This document shows positions 1 through 11,259 of a DNA stretch of 64,000 nucleotides, piece by piece. Origin of the DNA: Ambrosia x helenae (lineage: Eukaryota > Streptophyta > Magnoliopsida > Asterales > Asteraceae); contig CM061228.1 in NCBI GenBank assembly GCA_030844895.1, forward strand, positions 37,448,626 to 37,512,625. Reading direction: 5' to 3'. The position numbers and the translations under genes were made by a program. How positions within the stretch are numbered: position 1 is the stretch's first letter; each line of letters starts with the position of its first letter. The notes under the pieces were generated by a model. It saw only the letters and a program-made list of their open reading frames with translations. It ran no database searches and was not told the origin of the DNA.

Positions 1-559
1 GATGCGTAGCAAATTAACAATTTTGATTGACGATTTCGAATGAACTAAGTCGCTAACTGCAACACCTTAGATTTTGATTTTGTTTTAAAAAGAATTAGAG
101 CAAGAATGCAACATAATTAAGATAGTTGAACTTTGATGATCATGATTTTACAATTCAGGTGTACGACTTTTCACCGTTACTACATGATTTGATTCGATTT
201 TCATTCCCCACTTTCCCGCTTTTATTTTTAACCTAATCGTGTTGCCTCGTTTTGGAACGAGATACGATTCAATACTACATAAACAAGTTCGATAAAAATA
301 TAAAATAACATCATAGAATAGGGCTTCAAAAAGATGGGGCACTAAGCCCATGCTTTAGTAGACTTATACTTTGGCCAAAGTTTAGTTTTGGTTATTAACA
401 AAATTAACTTAACCAAGACTGAAAAACGACAATCTAATCAAATAAAGTGAACCAATTAACCGATCTGTTAATAAGATTATTTAACCGTTGACTTTGGTTT
501 TGGTTTTGGTTTTGGTTGAGGTTAATGGCTGAATTGAACCGAATCATGCATACCCATAA
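1..559. other. no gene seen; AT-rich interior of a Helitron
   Basis: No coding region is convincing. A short TTTTGG-rich stretch lies near 490-520. The segment probably belongs to the Helitron whose 3' end is at 602; no TC-type 5' end was found, so that element likely starts outside the window. Confidence 0.4.
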
Positions 560-602
560 AAATAGCTGTGTTCCCCGCCGCATCGCGCGGGCACACTACT
601 AG
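560..602 (+). mobile_element. Helitron 3' terminus
   Basis: A GC stem (CCCGC at 574-578 pairing with GCGGG at 587-591) is followed by CACACTACTAG ending at 602 and a T. A hairpin about 10 bases before a CTAG end, inserted before T, is the Helitron signature. The hairpin resembles those of the elements ending at 5538 and 32668, so all three look like one family. Confidence 0.7.
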
Positions 603-647
603 TACCAACATATACATAAAAATAAGCACATAAAACTTAAAGCGGTT

Positions 648-674
648 CATCATCATCATCATCATCATCATCAT
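648..674. repeat. (CAT)9 microsatellite
   Basis: Nine uninterrupted CAT units. Confidence 0.95.
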
Positions 675-694
675 ACTCAGTTAATCCCACCAAT

Positions 695-905
695 AACGAA
701 GCTAAGGTAGGGTCTGAAGAGGGTAAGATGTAGACAGCCTTACCTCTACCCCGTGGGAATAGAGAAGCTGCTTCCAGTGAGACCCCCGGCTCAATAGTGG
801 TTTTGTATCAAGCCTTAGACATAAGGCATATAACACTTAGCAATCGGGACAAACCCGACTGGTACATGTATCCCCTTGTCTTTTGGCTATCAACGCCACC
901 ATCTG
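695..905 (+). repeat. dispersed SINE-like repeat
   Basis: The segment with GACAGCCTTACCTCTACC, then GAAGCTGCTTCCAGTGAGACCC, resembles the conserved body of Au-type plant SINEs. The tail continues with a stretch I associate with Asteraceae repeats. No clear box A/box B pair or TSD was found, so the class is uncertain. Confidence 0.45.
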
Positions 906-1321
906 ATGCATGATTAACCGTCCATCATTTTTAACGTTATTTTCACGAAATTAGTAAAATAACGTTAAAATTAGTGCAACTTTACTTTTGCCTCCGAGTG
1001 CCACACATATATAAAGCGGTTAAAATGACATTTTATAAAGCTTTTAGAAAGTTGATTGGTGAAGTATCACTAATTTGCCAAGGGCGGATCTATTTGGGAG
1101 GGGGTTGTACACGCTATCCTTCAACTTTGCCAGCAAAGTGATAATTAATACAAAAATTTGTTCTTCTTCGTTTTATGTATTAAATACTTCTAAAAAAAAA
1201 AAAAATCTTCTCCGAGCTTCCCCTGAAATTTTGTTGAAGATCCGATTATCGTCTAAACTGATCCTGAAAAGATTGGTGAAAGGCGATACGTAAACTCGAA
1301 AGGATTAGGATGATACCGAAC
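906..1321. other. intergenic, nothing recognised
   Basis: AT-rich sequence. The short ORF at 1075-1293 has no recognisable domain and contains a poly-A-derived lysine run. Confidence 0.5.
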
Positions 1322-1332
1322 ATGTTAAACTA

Positions 1333-1972
1333 GGCCTGCAAACGAACCGAACGAACACGAACACAGGCGTGTCCGTGTTTGTTCATTTAACTTTAACCGA
1401 ACACGAACACGAACACGAACACATAATCGAACACATTTTTGTGTTCGTGTTCGTTCATTAAGAAATTTGTCGTGTTCGTGTTCGTTTATGTTCGTTCATT
1501 TAAACCTAAACGAACACAAATGAACATAAACGAACACAAAGAAAAACAAGTTAATAATGATTCATGAACATAAATGAACGTTAGGGTTAGGGTGGAGAGT
1601 GGATGTGAAGTGTGGGGCTGTGAAGTGTGAAGAGCGGCTAATAAGTGATATGTTTAGAATGTTAGGGTTAGGGTTAAGTTTTTAGAACATATGAATTAAG
1701 GTTACTTAACAAAAGAAAATAGATAATAAAAATAAAGCTAAGTTTAATTAAACGAACATAAACGAACAAAATAAACGAACATAAACGAACATAAATGAAC
1801 GTTCATGAACATAAATGAACGAACATAACGTGTGTTCATGTTCGTTCGTTTAATTAAACGAACAAAAAATTGTGTTTGTGTTCGTTCATTTATTTAAATA
1901 AACGAACATAAACGAACTTCCCGCCGAACAGTTCACGAACAGTTCATGAACGTTCGGTTCGTTTACAGGCTT
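1333..1972. mobile_element. MITE with GAACA-rich interior, 11 bp TSD
   Basis: Ends are inverted: GGCCTGCAAACGAACCGAAC on the left, and the complement of GTTCGGTTCGTTTACAGGC on the right. A perfect 11 bp duplication ATGTTAAACTA flanks it (1322-1332 and 1973-1983). The interior is dominated by CGAACA/TGTTCG arrays in both orientations, so it can fold on itself. TSD length fits a Mutator-type origin. It also contains short TTAGGG runs (about 1574-1590 and 1660-1678), which differ from the plant telomere unit TTTAGGG. Confidence 0.8.
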
Positions 1973-2202
1973 ATGTTAAACTATTGTATAAATTTAATAC
2001 CCTCATCAATAGGGCAAGTTGACATATTAGTCAAAATCATTTGACTTAACGTAGGCAATATCACGATATGTACACGTCCATGTGTATGTGGCACGCTATA
2101 ATTTGGTGATCTGTCTTTTGGGTGTGATAGGATCAACCAATTTAAAAAATAATAATAATTTTGATTTCAAAGTCTCCAATAATGAAGATCATATATATCA
2201 TA

Positions 2203-2756
2203 CTAGCTGATTACCTCGGGAGGGTCCCGGGGTTGAAAAATCTAATTTTACGTGATAACCTATTGCAAATAGCTCAAGTTAACTAACCACAAAATCTCTC
2301 AATCATCGCATGTTCATAGTATTCTAATTAGTAATAACTCATATTCCCCACAAAATCGAATTTTACGTGATAACATGAACACTTTGTGTGTTTTTTTTCC
2401 TGTATGAACGAAACCCCACAAAAAATAGTCGATTTTTTCTCCGTCTTTTATATAGCACTATGGTACTCGTTGGAAAGATAATAAAACGCTCGTTAATTTG
2501 GTGTAATTTTTTCTTTAAAAAATCCCGTATATAAAATATATAAACGTTTAAAAATTATGGGAGAAAATATGAGAGAGAAAATTTTAAATTTATTTTTAAA
2601 TTCTTTTTTCCTAAAATAACTCAATTTAATTGAAAAAGAAACAATTCAAAAACACCAGAAACTCTCCATTATGATGCCATGTGGCACTCTCAATGGAAGG
2701 CTAAGGTCTCTATTGCACGCCACGTCAGCATATACGTTTTCTTTTATATATATAGA
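2203..2756 (-). mobile_element. non-autonomous Helitron
   Basis: Read on the minus strand it starts TCTATATATATAAAAG (2756 downwards) and ends in a strong stem (CTCGGGA/TCCCGGG, near 2214-2232), then CTAG at 2203-2206. Flanks are A at 2202 and T at 2757, the expected AT target. About 550 bp with no gene. The interior at 2380-2560 closely matches 14700-14880, so the element at 14109 is a relative. Confidence 0.75.
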
Positions 2757-2775
2757 TAGATCTTTAATTAATTTA

Positions 2776-4066
2776 GAGTAAATTACCAAAACCGTCCTTG
2801 TGGTTTGGCCCAATTTGTCATTTCAGTCCAATCATTTAAAAAGTGCATGAGCACTCCTTGATCTTTAAAAAAATATGCCAAAACAGTCCAACGACTTAAC
2901 CTGATTAACTTTTCTTCGTTAAGTCAGGGACATTTTCGTCCAGTCACTTATAAAATCATCTTCTTCCCGATTCTCTTATTCCCTAATCAGACCCATTACC
3001 CACCCACCATCATTTTCACCTTTCACCACCACCACCACTACCCACCATCTCCTCCTCGGTATCAATTTTTATTGCTTCTTTTAGTTCACTTTTGAGGATA
3101 CCCATATATTTAATATTCTATGCATAAGTACTGCAACGTATAAATATTGAAAAGTTGGTGTAGAAATAGCCGGATCAATTACAAATTTATTAGGAACTCT
3201 GCAGTCTGCACCTTCAAAACTTTTAAAGCCCTTGTTTCAAGATTGATATACATGTCTTCACTGTTTTAAGTCAATTGAAATTCCACAGCACATTCTGACA
3301 AACGATCCTATTGAATTGTTTGTGGGTTTTCTTAAGTTACTTTTTATCTTACCACTTCTCTTTTACATCATAACTTGTCCATTGAATTGCTAATTTTACT
3401 CAGCTCTAGCTTTATTGAAAGTTTGAATTAACATTCTCGAGGGAGCTTTTACAAGTACTTAAGAGTCATCTAGATGTCTAAATGAAACGTTAAGATTTAG
3501 TTCCAAGTTTCATATCTGTGAAGCATAAATTTGATTCTTCATTCATTCATTCAGTTTACTAAACTACGAACAGGGGTCATGGATCTTGTATTGATAGTTT
3601 TTCAACATTTCATTTACGAAACAAACTTACGACGTTACTTGACTTTTTTCCTTTTATGTGATGTAAGCTATATTCTGTGGAACAAATATTGATTAAGAAG
3701 TATATGACAGTGTGCTTTGGTGGCCATCCGGAAGGCAGAATATCTTTTTTGGAGCTTAGATTCTTCAAAAAAGAGTGCACAGGTGAGGAGGAGATGGTGG
3801 GTAGTGGTGGTGGTGGTGAAAGGTGAAGATGGTGGTGGGTGGGTGGTGGGTCAGATTAGGGAAGAAGAGAATGGGGAAGAAGATGATTTTATAAGTGACT
3901 GGACGAAAATGCCCTTGACTTAACGAAGAAAAGCCAACTAAGTTAAGTCGTTGGACTATTTTGGCATAGTTTTTTAAAGATCAAGAAGTGTTCATGCAAT
4001 TTTTAAAAGATTAGGCTGGGGTGGCAAATTAGGCCAAATCACAGGGACAGTTTTGATAATTTACTC
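2776..4066. mobile_element. long-TIR Mutator-like element, 9 bp TSD
   Basis: Terminal inverted repeats of about 280 bp (2776-3055 and about 3785-4066) begin GAGTAAATTACC and match end to end with scattered changes. The 9 bp duplication ATTAATTTA is perfect (2767-2775 and 4067-4075). Long TIRs with 9 bp TSDs are typical of MULEs. There is no transposase. The 0.7 kb centre (3056-3780) is unlike the ends and could be captured host DNA, but I recognise no exon in it. The 68-residue ORF at 3717-3923 is a by-product of the GGT-rich TIR. Confidence 0.8.
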
Positions 4067-4075
4067 ATTAATTTA

Positions 4076-4480
4076 CTTTTTAAAAATGGGATGGAAACTG
4101 TATGTCTACAAAAATTATAGGTAAGAGATCAACAGATTATGTTAGTTTGATCTATGAGTTTCTTGCTTTTCCTTCAAATATTGAAAACAAGTTGGATTAA
4201 TTATATATCTATACATATAATAAACCGAATAATCGAACTAAACTCTTTTCAATAACTGAAACAAGCAAACAGTTCATAACCAATTGATCGGTTTGATGCC
4301 AGGGAGAGATACCGAGTTAGAGTTACACTTTTAACATGAAAAATGAGGGAACTTCCTGGGACGGCGGGGGTTCGATCCTCGGTTTCTATGCCCCTCGGGG
4401 GAGAGGAGACTAGTAGTCTTCGAAATCATGAAAGATCTCACCGATTCCTACTTAGAAGCTACCTTGGCATAGGTGAGCCA
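4076..4480. other. intergenic; one tRNA-promoter-like stretch
   Basis: No gene. Around 4370 there is GGGGTTCGATCCTC, which looks like a Pol III box B, in a segment that could be a degenerate SINE. No box A or TSD was identified. Confidence 0.35.
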
Positions 4481-5001
4481 CAGGGCCGGCCCGATATCCT
4501 TAGCAAACCAGGCAAAAGCCCAGGGCCCCCAAAAAGTAGGGGCCTCCAATTTTTATTTTCTACTTTCTTTATATATTACATGTGTATTTAGCCTAAATTT
4601 ACAAACTAATAACTAAAGACATAAAAACCAAACAAGTAAAATGTCCAGACCCAAAACTTGAAGAACTAATGGCCAAATCCTTTTTTTTCTTGAACGCATC
4701 CTCAGCTCCTATCCTCATTATTTGCGACCTTGATAATTGCAACTGGCAGAGAAATTATAAGCGAAATTAAGAGTAATCAATAACCTTCAATGGTTGCTCA
4801 ATATCTCAATATCAAGCGAAACAAGGATTATCCATGTAACGACTATTTTTTTTTACAGTAATACTAACCTATATATGTAGTGCGATGTAAGATTAACACA
4901 ACAAATCTATTTTGCATTTGATATTTACGATGTTTTATACCAACTCAAAGGGCCTCAACTTTTCAGTTCGCTTAGGGTCTCCAAAAACTTGGGACCGGCA
5001 G
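4481..5001. mobile_element. degenerate hAT-like MITE
   Basis: Begins CAGGGCCGGCCC and ends near GGGACCGGCAG, with GGGCCTCCAA-type sequence inside each end, as in the better-preserved relative at 6049-6606. No clean 8 bp TSD could be assigned, so the exact ends are uncertain. Confidence 0.5.
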
Positions 5002-5537
5002 CCATATCAAACCCAGGTCTTAATCTAGCCGTTCAAAAAAAAGACCAGTTATAATAATTTGAAGCCCATAATAAGCTACAGGTTCTTGTCTGAACAAATA
5101 ATTAAAATGAACTCATCCATGTAGGCCCTAATTCTGGAGTACACCGTAATAATAAACTAGCTATACAAACTGAAAACCTTTTTAATCAGTCCAAATGGAA
5201 TCAAGCCTAAACGATTTATAGGCCCAACACCCAATTCCCATTGTGATCTTTGAGTCTTTGATCTCTATTCTCTAGTTCTTTACTTTAATGGGCTATAAGT
5301 CTACAACGCAAATCACATAGGAAAGACTCATGACTCAGAATACACAATCTATAAAACGTAAATATAAACAAAAGCCAAAATTATCAGGCTTCTTTCAACA
5401 AAAACACAGGTCCTCTGCGTACCACCGGGATACCACCCCATGGTTAACCAAAGGGTCAACCGCTCTTCACAAAAAAGAATATGATATGATAAAATCCCAA
5501 TCTCCATCATAAAATGTTGGTTCTCTATTAAATAAAA
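5002..5537. other. intergenic, nothing recognised
   Basis: AT-rich. The 60-residue ORF at 5330-5512 has no recognisable feature. Confidence 0.5.
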
Positions 5538-5640
5538 CTAGTGGGAATGCCCGCGCGTTGCTGCGGGTGCGTTGTTTTATCGTCTCGTAGTTGTTGTTGG
5601 GGTTTGTGATGTGTGTTATTGTATGGTAGGGATGATCAAG

Positions 5641-5823
5641 TTAAAGCCAACATACAGTTCCTATAAAGAAGGTGAGGAAGGAAAGCATGATGCCATTTTC
5701 GAGGGTTGAACACACACTTGCATTGACCATCATACCAGGAACAAGCAAATTAAATGGAATGCCTTTAAGATCCTTTGTCTGTATGGATGTACAAGAATGA
5801 CATAGGTTGTGGCAGTTTAACAT
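5641..5823 (-). pseudogene. RRP5-like gene fragment in Helitron A
   Basis: The 60-residue frame contains LLVPGMMVNASVCSTLENGI followed by MLSFLTFFIGTV, which resembles one S1 RNA-binding repeat of the ribosome biogenesis protein RRP5 (about 1,900 residues in plants; many S1 repeats, used in pre-rRNA processing in the nucleolus). Only part of one repeat is present, ending in a stop after about 58 residues, so no function is expected. The match is from memory of the motif; other S1-repeat proteins remain possible. Confidence 0.5.
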
Positions 5824-5975
5824 GGAAGAATATCATAACAGTAGACAAAAAGATAGTTTTGTTTAGGCTAGTTTTTTATTTTTATTTTTTTTTTTACCTG
5901 TTTGACCGTTAAGCAATGAAACATAACTACAATAAACCCATTCTTTAAAAAAAAGGGGTCGTAATTCTCACCTCT

Positions 5976-5978
<3 letters not shown>

Positions 5979-6048
<70 letters not shown>
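5979..6048. repeat. (TA)n microsatellite, left half
   Basis: Nearly pure TA for about 70 bp with one AA interruption. It continues at 6607-6650 after the hAT MITE, so the MITE landed in a single original TA tract. Confidence 0.9.
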
Positions 6049-6051
<3 letters not shown>

Positions 6052-6602
6052 GGCCGGACCTACTGTGTTAGCAACCTAGGCTAAGGCCTAGGGCCTCCAA
6101 CAACTAAGGGCCCCGAAAGTTTAAGTTTTTTTTCGCGTATTACATTAGTATTGGCCCAAGTAAAAAACAAACAAGTATTGAATGATTGAATCTCTAAAAC
6201 TTGTGACTTTTATTTGCTATTGCCGATTGTCATTGATAGTTTTTTTGGTTATCAAGGATTGAAGTCTTACAAGAGGGATTGGACGATATAAAGTTAATCT
6301 GCTTTCTCAACCAAAGTAGATGCTAAGAAAACCGTTAAATCAAGCCCAAAAGGAATACATAGTAAATTGTATATCCACAAAATGGGTTCAAAATTTAAAT
6401 GGGAAAATGTCTTTAATTTGCAATATACCTAATGCGAGTAAGTAGATAAAATGAATACGGAATACTTTAATTGATTAATAGTTACCAGAAAGGAGATTGT
6501 AATGTCCATCTAGTGTAAGGTGTTTTTCTTTTGTGAACTATACAAATTTAAAGGGCCCCCGACTTGTATTTTGCTTAGGGCCTCCAAAAACGTTGAATCG
6601 GC

Positions 6603-6606
<4 letters not shown>
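6049..6606. mobile_element. hAT-like MITE in a TA tract
   Basis: Terminal inverted repeats CAGGGCCGG (left) and CGGCTCTG (right, the complement of CAGAGCCG). An 8 bp TATATATA lies on each side, consistent with a hAT TSD though not informative in a TA repeat. 558 bp, no transposase. Related to 4481-5001. Confidence 0.65.
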
Positions 6607-6652
<46 letters not shown>

Positions 6653-6654
6653 CT

Positions 6655-7638
6655 ATGTATCCATTGGAAACCATGGTGAGTTAGAGAAACCCTTGAAACC
6701 CATTGAGTGGCTCTTATACCTCCACATCTCCTATTGTTCTAGATGTGACCAAGGGCAAACCTGTCTTTTACTCACCCATCAATATCTATTAATTTATGTC
6801 ACCCCTTACACATTCTCTCTCTCTCTCTCTCTCGTATATATCCATCCACCTTCTCATTTTGGTATAACCCCATCATATCTCATCTCTCTCTAATATATTT
6901 CCTCTCATTTTTTCAAGATCCTATGGGGAGTAACATATCTTTTAAGTTTGAGTAAAGATTCAAAGGTGGTTAACAGATCTGGTCTGGTATGAACCGGATC
7001 CATGATTTTTGTTCCATTTTTTTGGGTGACACGGTGGGGCTGGTTCGATGACGGCAGAAGTCGGCGGTGGTGGTGGTTCGACGACGACAGAAGACGGGGG
7101 GGTGAATGGTTTTTGTTTTACGGATCTGAAACAGATCTGAATGGGGTGGAGGTGGTTGTGGTTCGAGGGTGAACAGATCTGAGTCGATGGGTTCCGATGG
7201 TGGTTCGGTGGTCGACGGTGGTTTCGAGGGTGGTTGAAACAGATTTGAATGGCGGTGGTTTCATGGCAAGTTATTTCTATCCATTTGTTTGTATTATAAA
7301 ATTATATAATAGTTTTCTTTTATTTTTTCTATTTTTGTTTTTTTGATTGTTTTTTAATGTTTATTTTTTAGTGGCTTTTTTAAGAATCTTGTGTTAAAAA
7401 AAAAAAGATGGATTTAGATCTTTGATCTTTGACTTTTGAGTTATTTTTGTAGGTGGGGTTGTCATTGAAGATGAGATGGAGAAGGATTAGACATAGTTTT
7501 TGGATTATTTTTTTTTATTATCATCATCATCATGCCTCCATTTTGGTATAATGACTTGTACCAATTGTATTAGAGATTGTACATTTTTATTTGACATATT
7601 TTTTGTAACAAGAACCCACATGTAATCAGGTCCCACCA

Positions 7639-7694
<56 letters not shown>

Positions 7695-8340
7695 TGGTTT
7701 TAGGTTTCAGATCTTAGATTTTTTGTGTTGAATGAAAAAGATGTTTGAAAATATGTGTTGTTGAATATATGTAAAAGTTTGAAATTTTTTGGGTATGAAT
7801 TCAAAACAGGTTACATAAGCACCATAAACTACGATACGTATGTAAATATATAAAATTGCTCTTTTTACAGTGTAACATGTCTCGGTTACATAAGCACCAT
7901 AAACTATGATACGTATGTAAATATTTGTAACATACGAGTTAGATATGTAACATTTCACTAGTTATATATCTAACATTTTTTTTTCATTATATTATACTAA
8001 TATATGTAACATTTTTTTCTGCAGTTACATTCGTCGATTTTTGCACCCTTTTATATGTAACATATTTTCTGCAGTTACATATTACATGTTGTGGTATGAT
8101 TTAATAAATTTAATAAAACATACAACTTGTGGTATGAGTTAATAAAAATTAATTATCTTTTTAATAATCATGTGTGTGAGAAAGAGAAAGTAGGAAAGAG
8201 AAATGTGGGTAAGTGTGAAAAGAAGGGAAAGTATGTGAGAGAAAAAAAAAAGGACAACTCTTTACAATGATGGAGACATTTATGGTATTGTAATTTTACT
8301 AAATTACCTTTTGCATAAAAAAAATAAAAAGGAGATATAG
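6655..8340. repeat. non-coding interior of Helitron A with simple repeats
   Basis: No gene. It holds a (CT)n run (6814-6833), GGT-rich stretches (7060-7260), a long (TTA)n array (7641-7693) and a two-copy direct repeat of about 40 bp (TTACATAAGCACCATAAACT... at 7811 and 7884, spacing 73). The ORF at 7707-7958 covers that duplication and has no recognisable domain. This could be a further inserted element whose ends I cannot define. Confidence 0.4.
7641..7693. repeat. (TTA)n microsatellite
   Basis: About 17 consecutive TTA units. Confidence 0.95.
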
Positions 8341-8489
8341 TTTATTAATATAATATAGCTGATCTAATCTCAGCCATTGATGAGTGTTGATCAATGGCCA
8401 CAATTGGGTTTCTTGAGTTTCTCCAACTCAAGGGGGTTTCTAAATTATATATATATATATATATATATGAATATTTTAAGTTCATATGG

Positions 8490-9112
8490 TTTTGGAAAGC
8501 GACCTGATGACTATTTGTGCCTGCCGCAAACTTGCGGTTCAAAAATGTTGCTGAAGTAAACCACGTAGGTGTAAATATACCAAGGCTGTTTTTAGGAGGC
8601 TGCAATGTATTTACGAAAACAAAAATCATATGGTAAACAAAGTGAGATTAATTCAGGAAGCATTTGCCTCCAAAACCAAAAATATGTAAATGGAGAACAA
8701 ATGAACTTACTGATTTTGCTGTCCAGATTTTTGTATGTGTTGCAGGATCCCAGTCCCAGATATCAACCTCTACTCCCTTTTCCTGAAGTGCAGCAAACTT
8801 GTCACATTACAATATTTAAAAGCCACTATATGACCTTATTTTATGAGTTTTAAAACATAAAAAAAATGATAATTATAAAATAACTAAAAAACCTCACCCT
8901 CCAAATAAGGCATGATTTTCGCTTTCATCTACTTTACAGCACAGGACATTACGAGAAGCACAGACGTTCCATGTTGTTGGAGTATCATCACAAGTGGAAT
9001 CCCCTATTGATTTTGGAATCATAACAGATCTCATGGTTGTAACCCCTTTTGTAGTGCAGGTAAGCAAGGTGCATGACCTACTTTTAAGCACAACACATTT
9101 TATAAGTGACAA
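8490..9112 (-). pseudogene. WDR74/NSA1-like gene fragment, three exons
   Basis: Three exon-like pieces read in order on the minus strand. The first (9112-8897) ends NVLCCKVDESENHALFGG with a GT donor. The second (about 8783-8711) holds EKGVEVDIWDW and KIWTAKS. The third (about 8600-8498) holds PPKNSLGIFTPTWFTSATFL and AGTNSHQV. Together these match the middle of the plant WDR74 (yeast Nsa1) WD-repeat protein, a nucleolar factor of 60S ribosome assembly. Introns are retained with plausible GT/AG sites, so the capture was at DNA level. The start and end of the gene are missing. Confidence 0.65.
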
Positions 9113-9399
9113 ACTTCCTGTAATGAGGCAGCTGACAATATAAATACCTATACAAGCAAAGTATAAGACAAATTATCCCACGCTTTAAAATTGACCGGAC
9201 CAGACCAAACCAAATCAAGAAACGGCTTTTGAAACGAGAAACTCATTGAACGGTTTCCTAAAACAATGTAGACCTGAACCAAACATGTACAGTTTGGTTT
9301 TGTTCCTGGCTCGCTCGTCGGGTAAGGAGTGGGTTTTGCATACCCCTAAAACTATGAGTTTTGAAACGCCAAAAAAGGTGATTTTGGAAAAGCCATACC

Positions 9400-9560
9400 T
9401 GTAGAAAAGACTTCGGAACATCAACTCCAGTGGCAGATAATTTATTAATTATGTTATTCTCAACCATGGCTAAACTGGCTGCAGGACTTGACCACGTGTT
9501 GTTTCCGCGGAAAGTTAACTTACAACCTTTGCCACTGATGCAGGAAGGATAATAGCAAGT
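9400..9560 (-). pseudogene. unidentified exon-like fragment
   Basis: A minus-strand frame contains GCKLTFRGNNTWSSPAASLA and then MVENNIINKLSATGVDVPKS, ending at CTACAG/GTATGG, which could be a splice donor. It lies between the WDR74 and DEAH fragments in the same orientation, so it is probably another captured exon. I do not recognise the family. Confidence 0.35.
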
Positions 9561-10070
9561 TCTCTAACAACTGAGATTATTATGCACAACAATTTTAATA
9601 TGTCATAATGCCACCATAATGTTTCAATAGGTAGATTGGTACATAAAATAGATGCGTGTTCACAAACCATGGTATGTCTTTATTTAGAGTTAAGCTTTAA
9701 AAGGTCGAGGCAAAAATAAAAAATAAAAGAAAAATATGACCAGCAAAATAAAAGATGTACAAACCTGGTCAATGGTCATTACCATGAGAATCGCTCACTA
9801 AATAAGTATCTCCATTGTTTTAGGATTCTCCGGTTCCTTGACATACCAGCATCAACATCTCGCCTACTTGTATTAACACCTATAATTATTCCAGGATAAA
9901 CTACAATCAAAGTTTAAAAGAACGGATATGAGCCTCGAGGCGTTTTCTATTTGCCTCATAAGGCGTAAACCTCGAGGCGAACCGAGGCGTAAGCCCAATG
10001 CACAGTCAGAAAATAAATGTAATAATTACGTATCTTATAAAAAATAAAATAATTGACCTAGAAAAGTCTA
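9561..10070. other. non-coding spacer in Helitron A
   Basis: No exon recognised. Positions about 9930-9995 contain CCTCGAGGCG-type inverted motifs similar in style to the GC foldback near 29889-30295. Confidence 0.4.
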
Positions 10071-10075
10071 AAACA

Positions 10076-10363
10076 TCAAAAACACACATCTGCATCCAGT
10101 GTAGCTGAACTGACCATTAATTGAAGGTCACTTCTTCTTTGGATATGTTGTTTCAATAGCCCAAAAAGCACATCTATGTGGATCGTCTGCTCATGAGCTT
10201 CATCAAGCATGATTACAGAGTACTGAGAGAAGTTTTCATTGATTAAGATTTCTCTTAAAAGCATACCAGCAGTCATGTACTTGATTAAAGTTTCCGGGCC
10301 CGTACAATCTTCAAACCGAATGGCGTAACCAACTTCTTCACCTAACTGACAACCAAACTGCAT
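10076..10363 (-). pseudogene. Prp22/DEAH5-type RNA helicase fragment
   Basis: One exon of a DEAH-box RNA helicase. It shows the region from LGEEVGYAIRFEDCTGPETL through the DEAH motif (MLDEAHEQTIH) to the SAT motif (VSSATLDAD). The sequence is closest to Prp22-type splicing helicases, which release mRNA from the spliceosome. A full protein exceeds 1,000 residues; here about 90 remain, preceded by a TGCAG acceptor. Changes at conserved places (HEQT for HERT, IHID for IHTD) suggest decay. Confidence 0.75.
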
Positions 10364-10504
10364 GCATTAATCATTTAATAAATAAATAAAGGAAGAAGAA
10401 GACAGAGTTGGTTATTGGATTAATAGTTCACATGGTGAAAACAGACTCGTAATTCGACAAGAACTATATAGAAGAATAACTGAGAATTTTTATATACCAA
10501 AGTG

Positions 10505-10880
10505 GGGAAATTTGATGTTAGCTGAGCCTTGTTCGGAAGAGAATCAGAAGCGTCTCCAAAGGTTTGACTATTTTGTGAATCCAAGATATCCTCATCTTCA
10601 TCATAACCTCTATCATCAACCCCGCGAAAAACAGAAGAATATTTAGTTTCCTCATCGAGATCAAACTTGTCATGAAAGTGGATGCCTCTTTCCTAATTAC
10701 AGGAAGAGGTAAAAAAAGTTGTAAGAACTTATGAAATCAATTAATATATAACAAAAGGTAAATTTGTGGGAAATGATATTAAGAAGCAAAACCCTTACCT
10801 CTGCTAAATGAAGATCCTGGGTGTCCTCACCCTCGATTTCCTGGCTAATCTTAAGGCTTCTTTTTCTAATTCTCATTAAA
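10505..10880 (-). pseudogene. ataxin-2/CID-type gene fragment, two exons
   Basis: Upstream exon (about 10880-10797) encodes ISQEIEGEDTQDLHLAE and a GTAAGG donor. The downstream exon (about 10700-10505) continues in phase with ERGIHFHDKFDLDEETKYSS and an acidic region. This matches the end of the LsmAD region of plant ataxin-2-like PAB-interacting proteins (CID3/CID4 type), involved in mRNA metabolism. Only a small internal part exists. Same orientation as Helitron A and the other captured fragments. Confidence 0.55.
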
Positions 10881-11259
10881 TGTGTTTTTTACTCCAAATA
10901 AGGTTGCATTTGCTTAAAATTGATCCCAACCCCTAATAAATTGTGAAAGAAACTCTCGTTCCAAGTCAACATGCCGGGGCTATTGAAATTCTTGGTTTAA
11001 GAAATTGATTACCGTAATAAAGAGGTTACAGAAGAAGGAAGGTGAAAGGAGGGTAGTAAGGAAATGAAATTTTAGGTTTTAACTAATATCAAAAGATAAA
11101 ATTACACTAATAACCTTGTAAGTGTCTTAATATACCTTTAGGTGACTAATTTACAGCTATCAATTAAGCTTTATTAAGTTGTACATGTAGCTACAAAACT
11201 TATACCCATAACAAAATTACTATCTTAGCCGTCACTCTTCCTTAATAAGATAATATAGA

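Larger units (their letters stand above)
5538..11259 (-). mobile_element. Helitron A carrying host gene fragments
   Basis: On the minus strand the 5' end reads TCTATATTATCTTATTAAGG (from 11259). The 3' end is a CCCGC/GCGGG hairpin (5550-5554 and 5563-5567) followed by GCATTCCCACTAG ending at 5538. Flanks are A (5537) and T (11260). Both ends match Helitron B (26139-32668) closely, which supports pairing these two termini. The 5.7 kb body has no Rep or helicase, so it is non-autonomous. It carries fragments of RRP5-, WDR74-, DEAH-helicase- and ataxin-2-like genes plus one unidentified exon-like piece, all on the minus strand. A hAT MITE and microsatellites lie inside. The last 380 bp before the 5' end (10881-11259) hold no recognisable exon. 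Confidence 0.75.

Noticed and set aside
1574..1678. Telomere-derived repeat
   Set aside because: Only two or three TTAGGG units per run, and plants normally use TTTAGGG; likely coincidental within the MITE.
7811..7924. CRISPR-like or satellite array
   Set aside because: Only two copies of a 40 bp repeat; no array, and the context is plant nuclear DNA.
9215..9467. Two overlapping 69-residue minus-strand ORFs
   Set aside because: They run across an inserted repeat-like stretch; only the part after 9400 looks exon-like.
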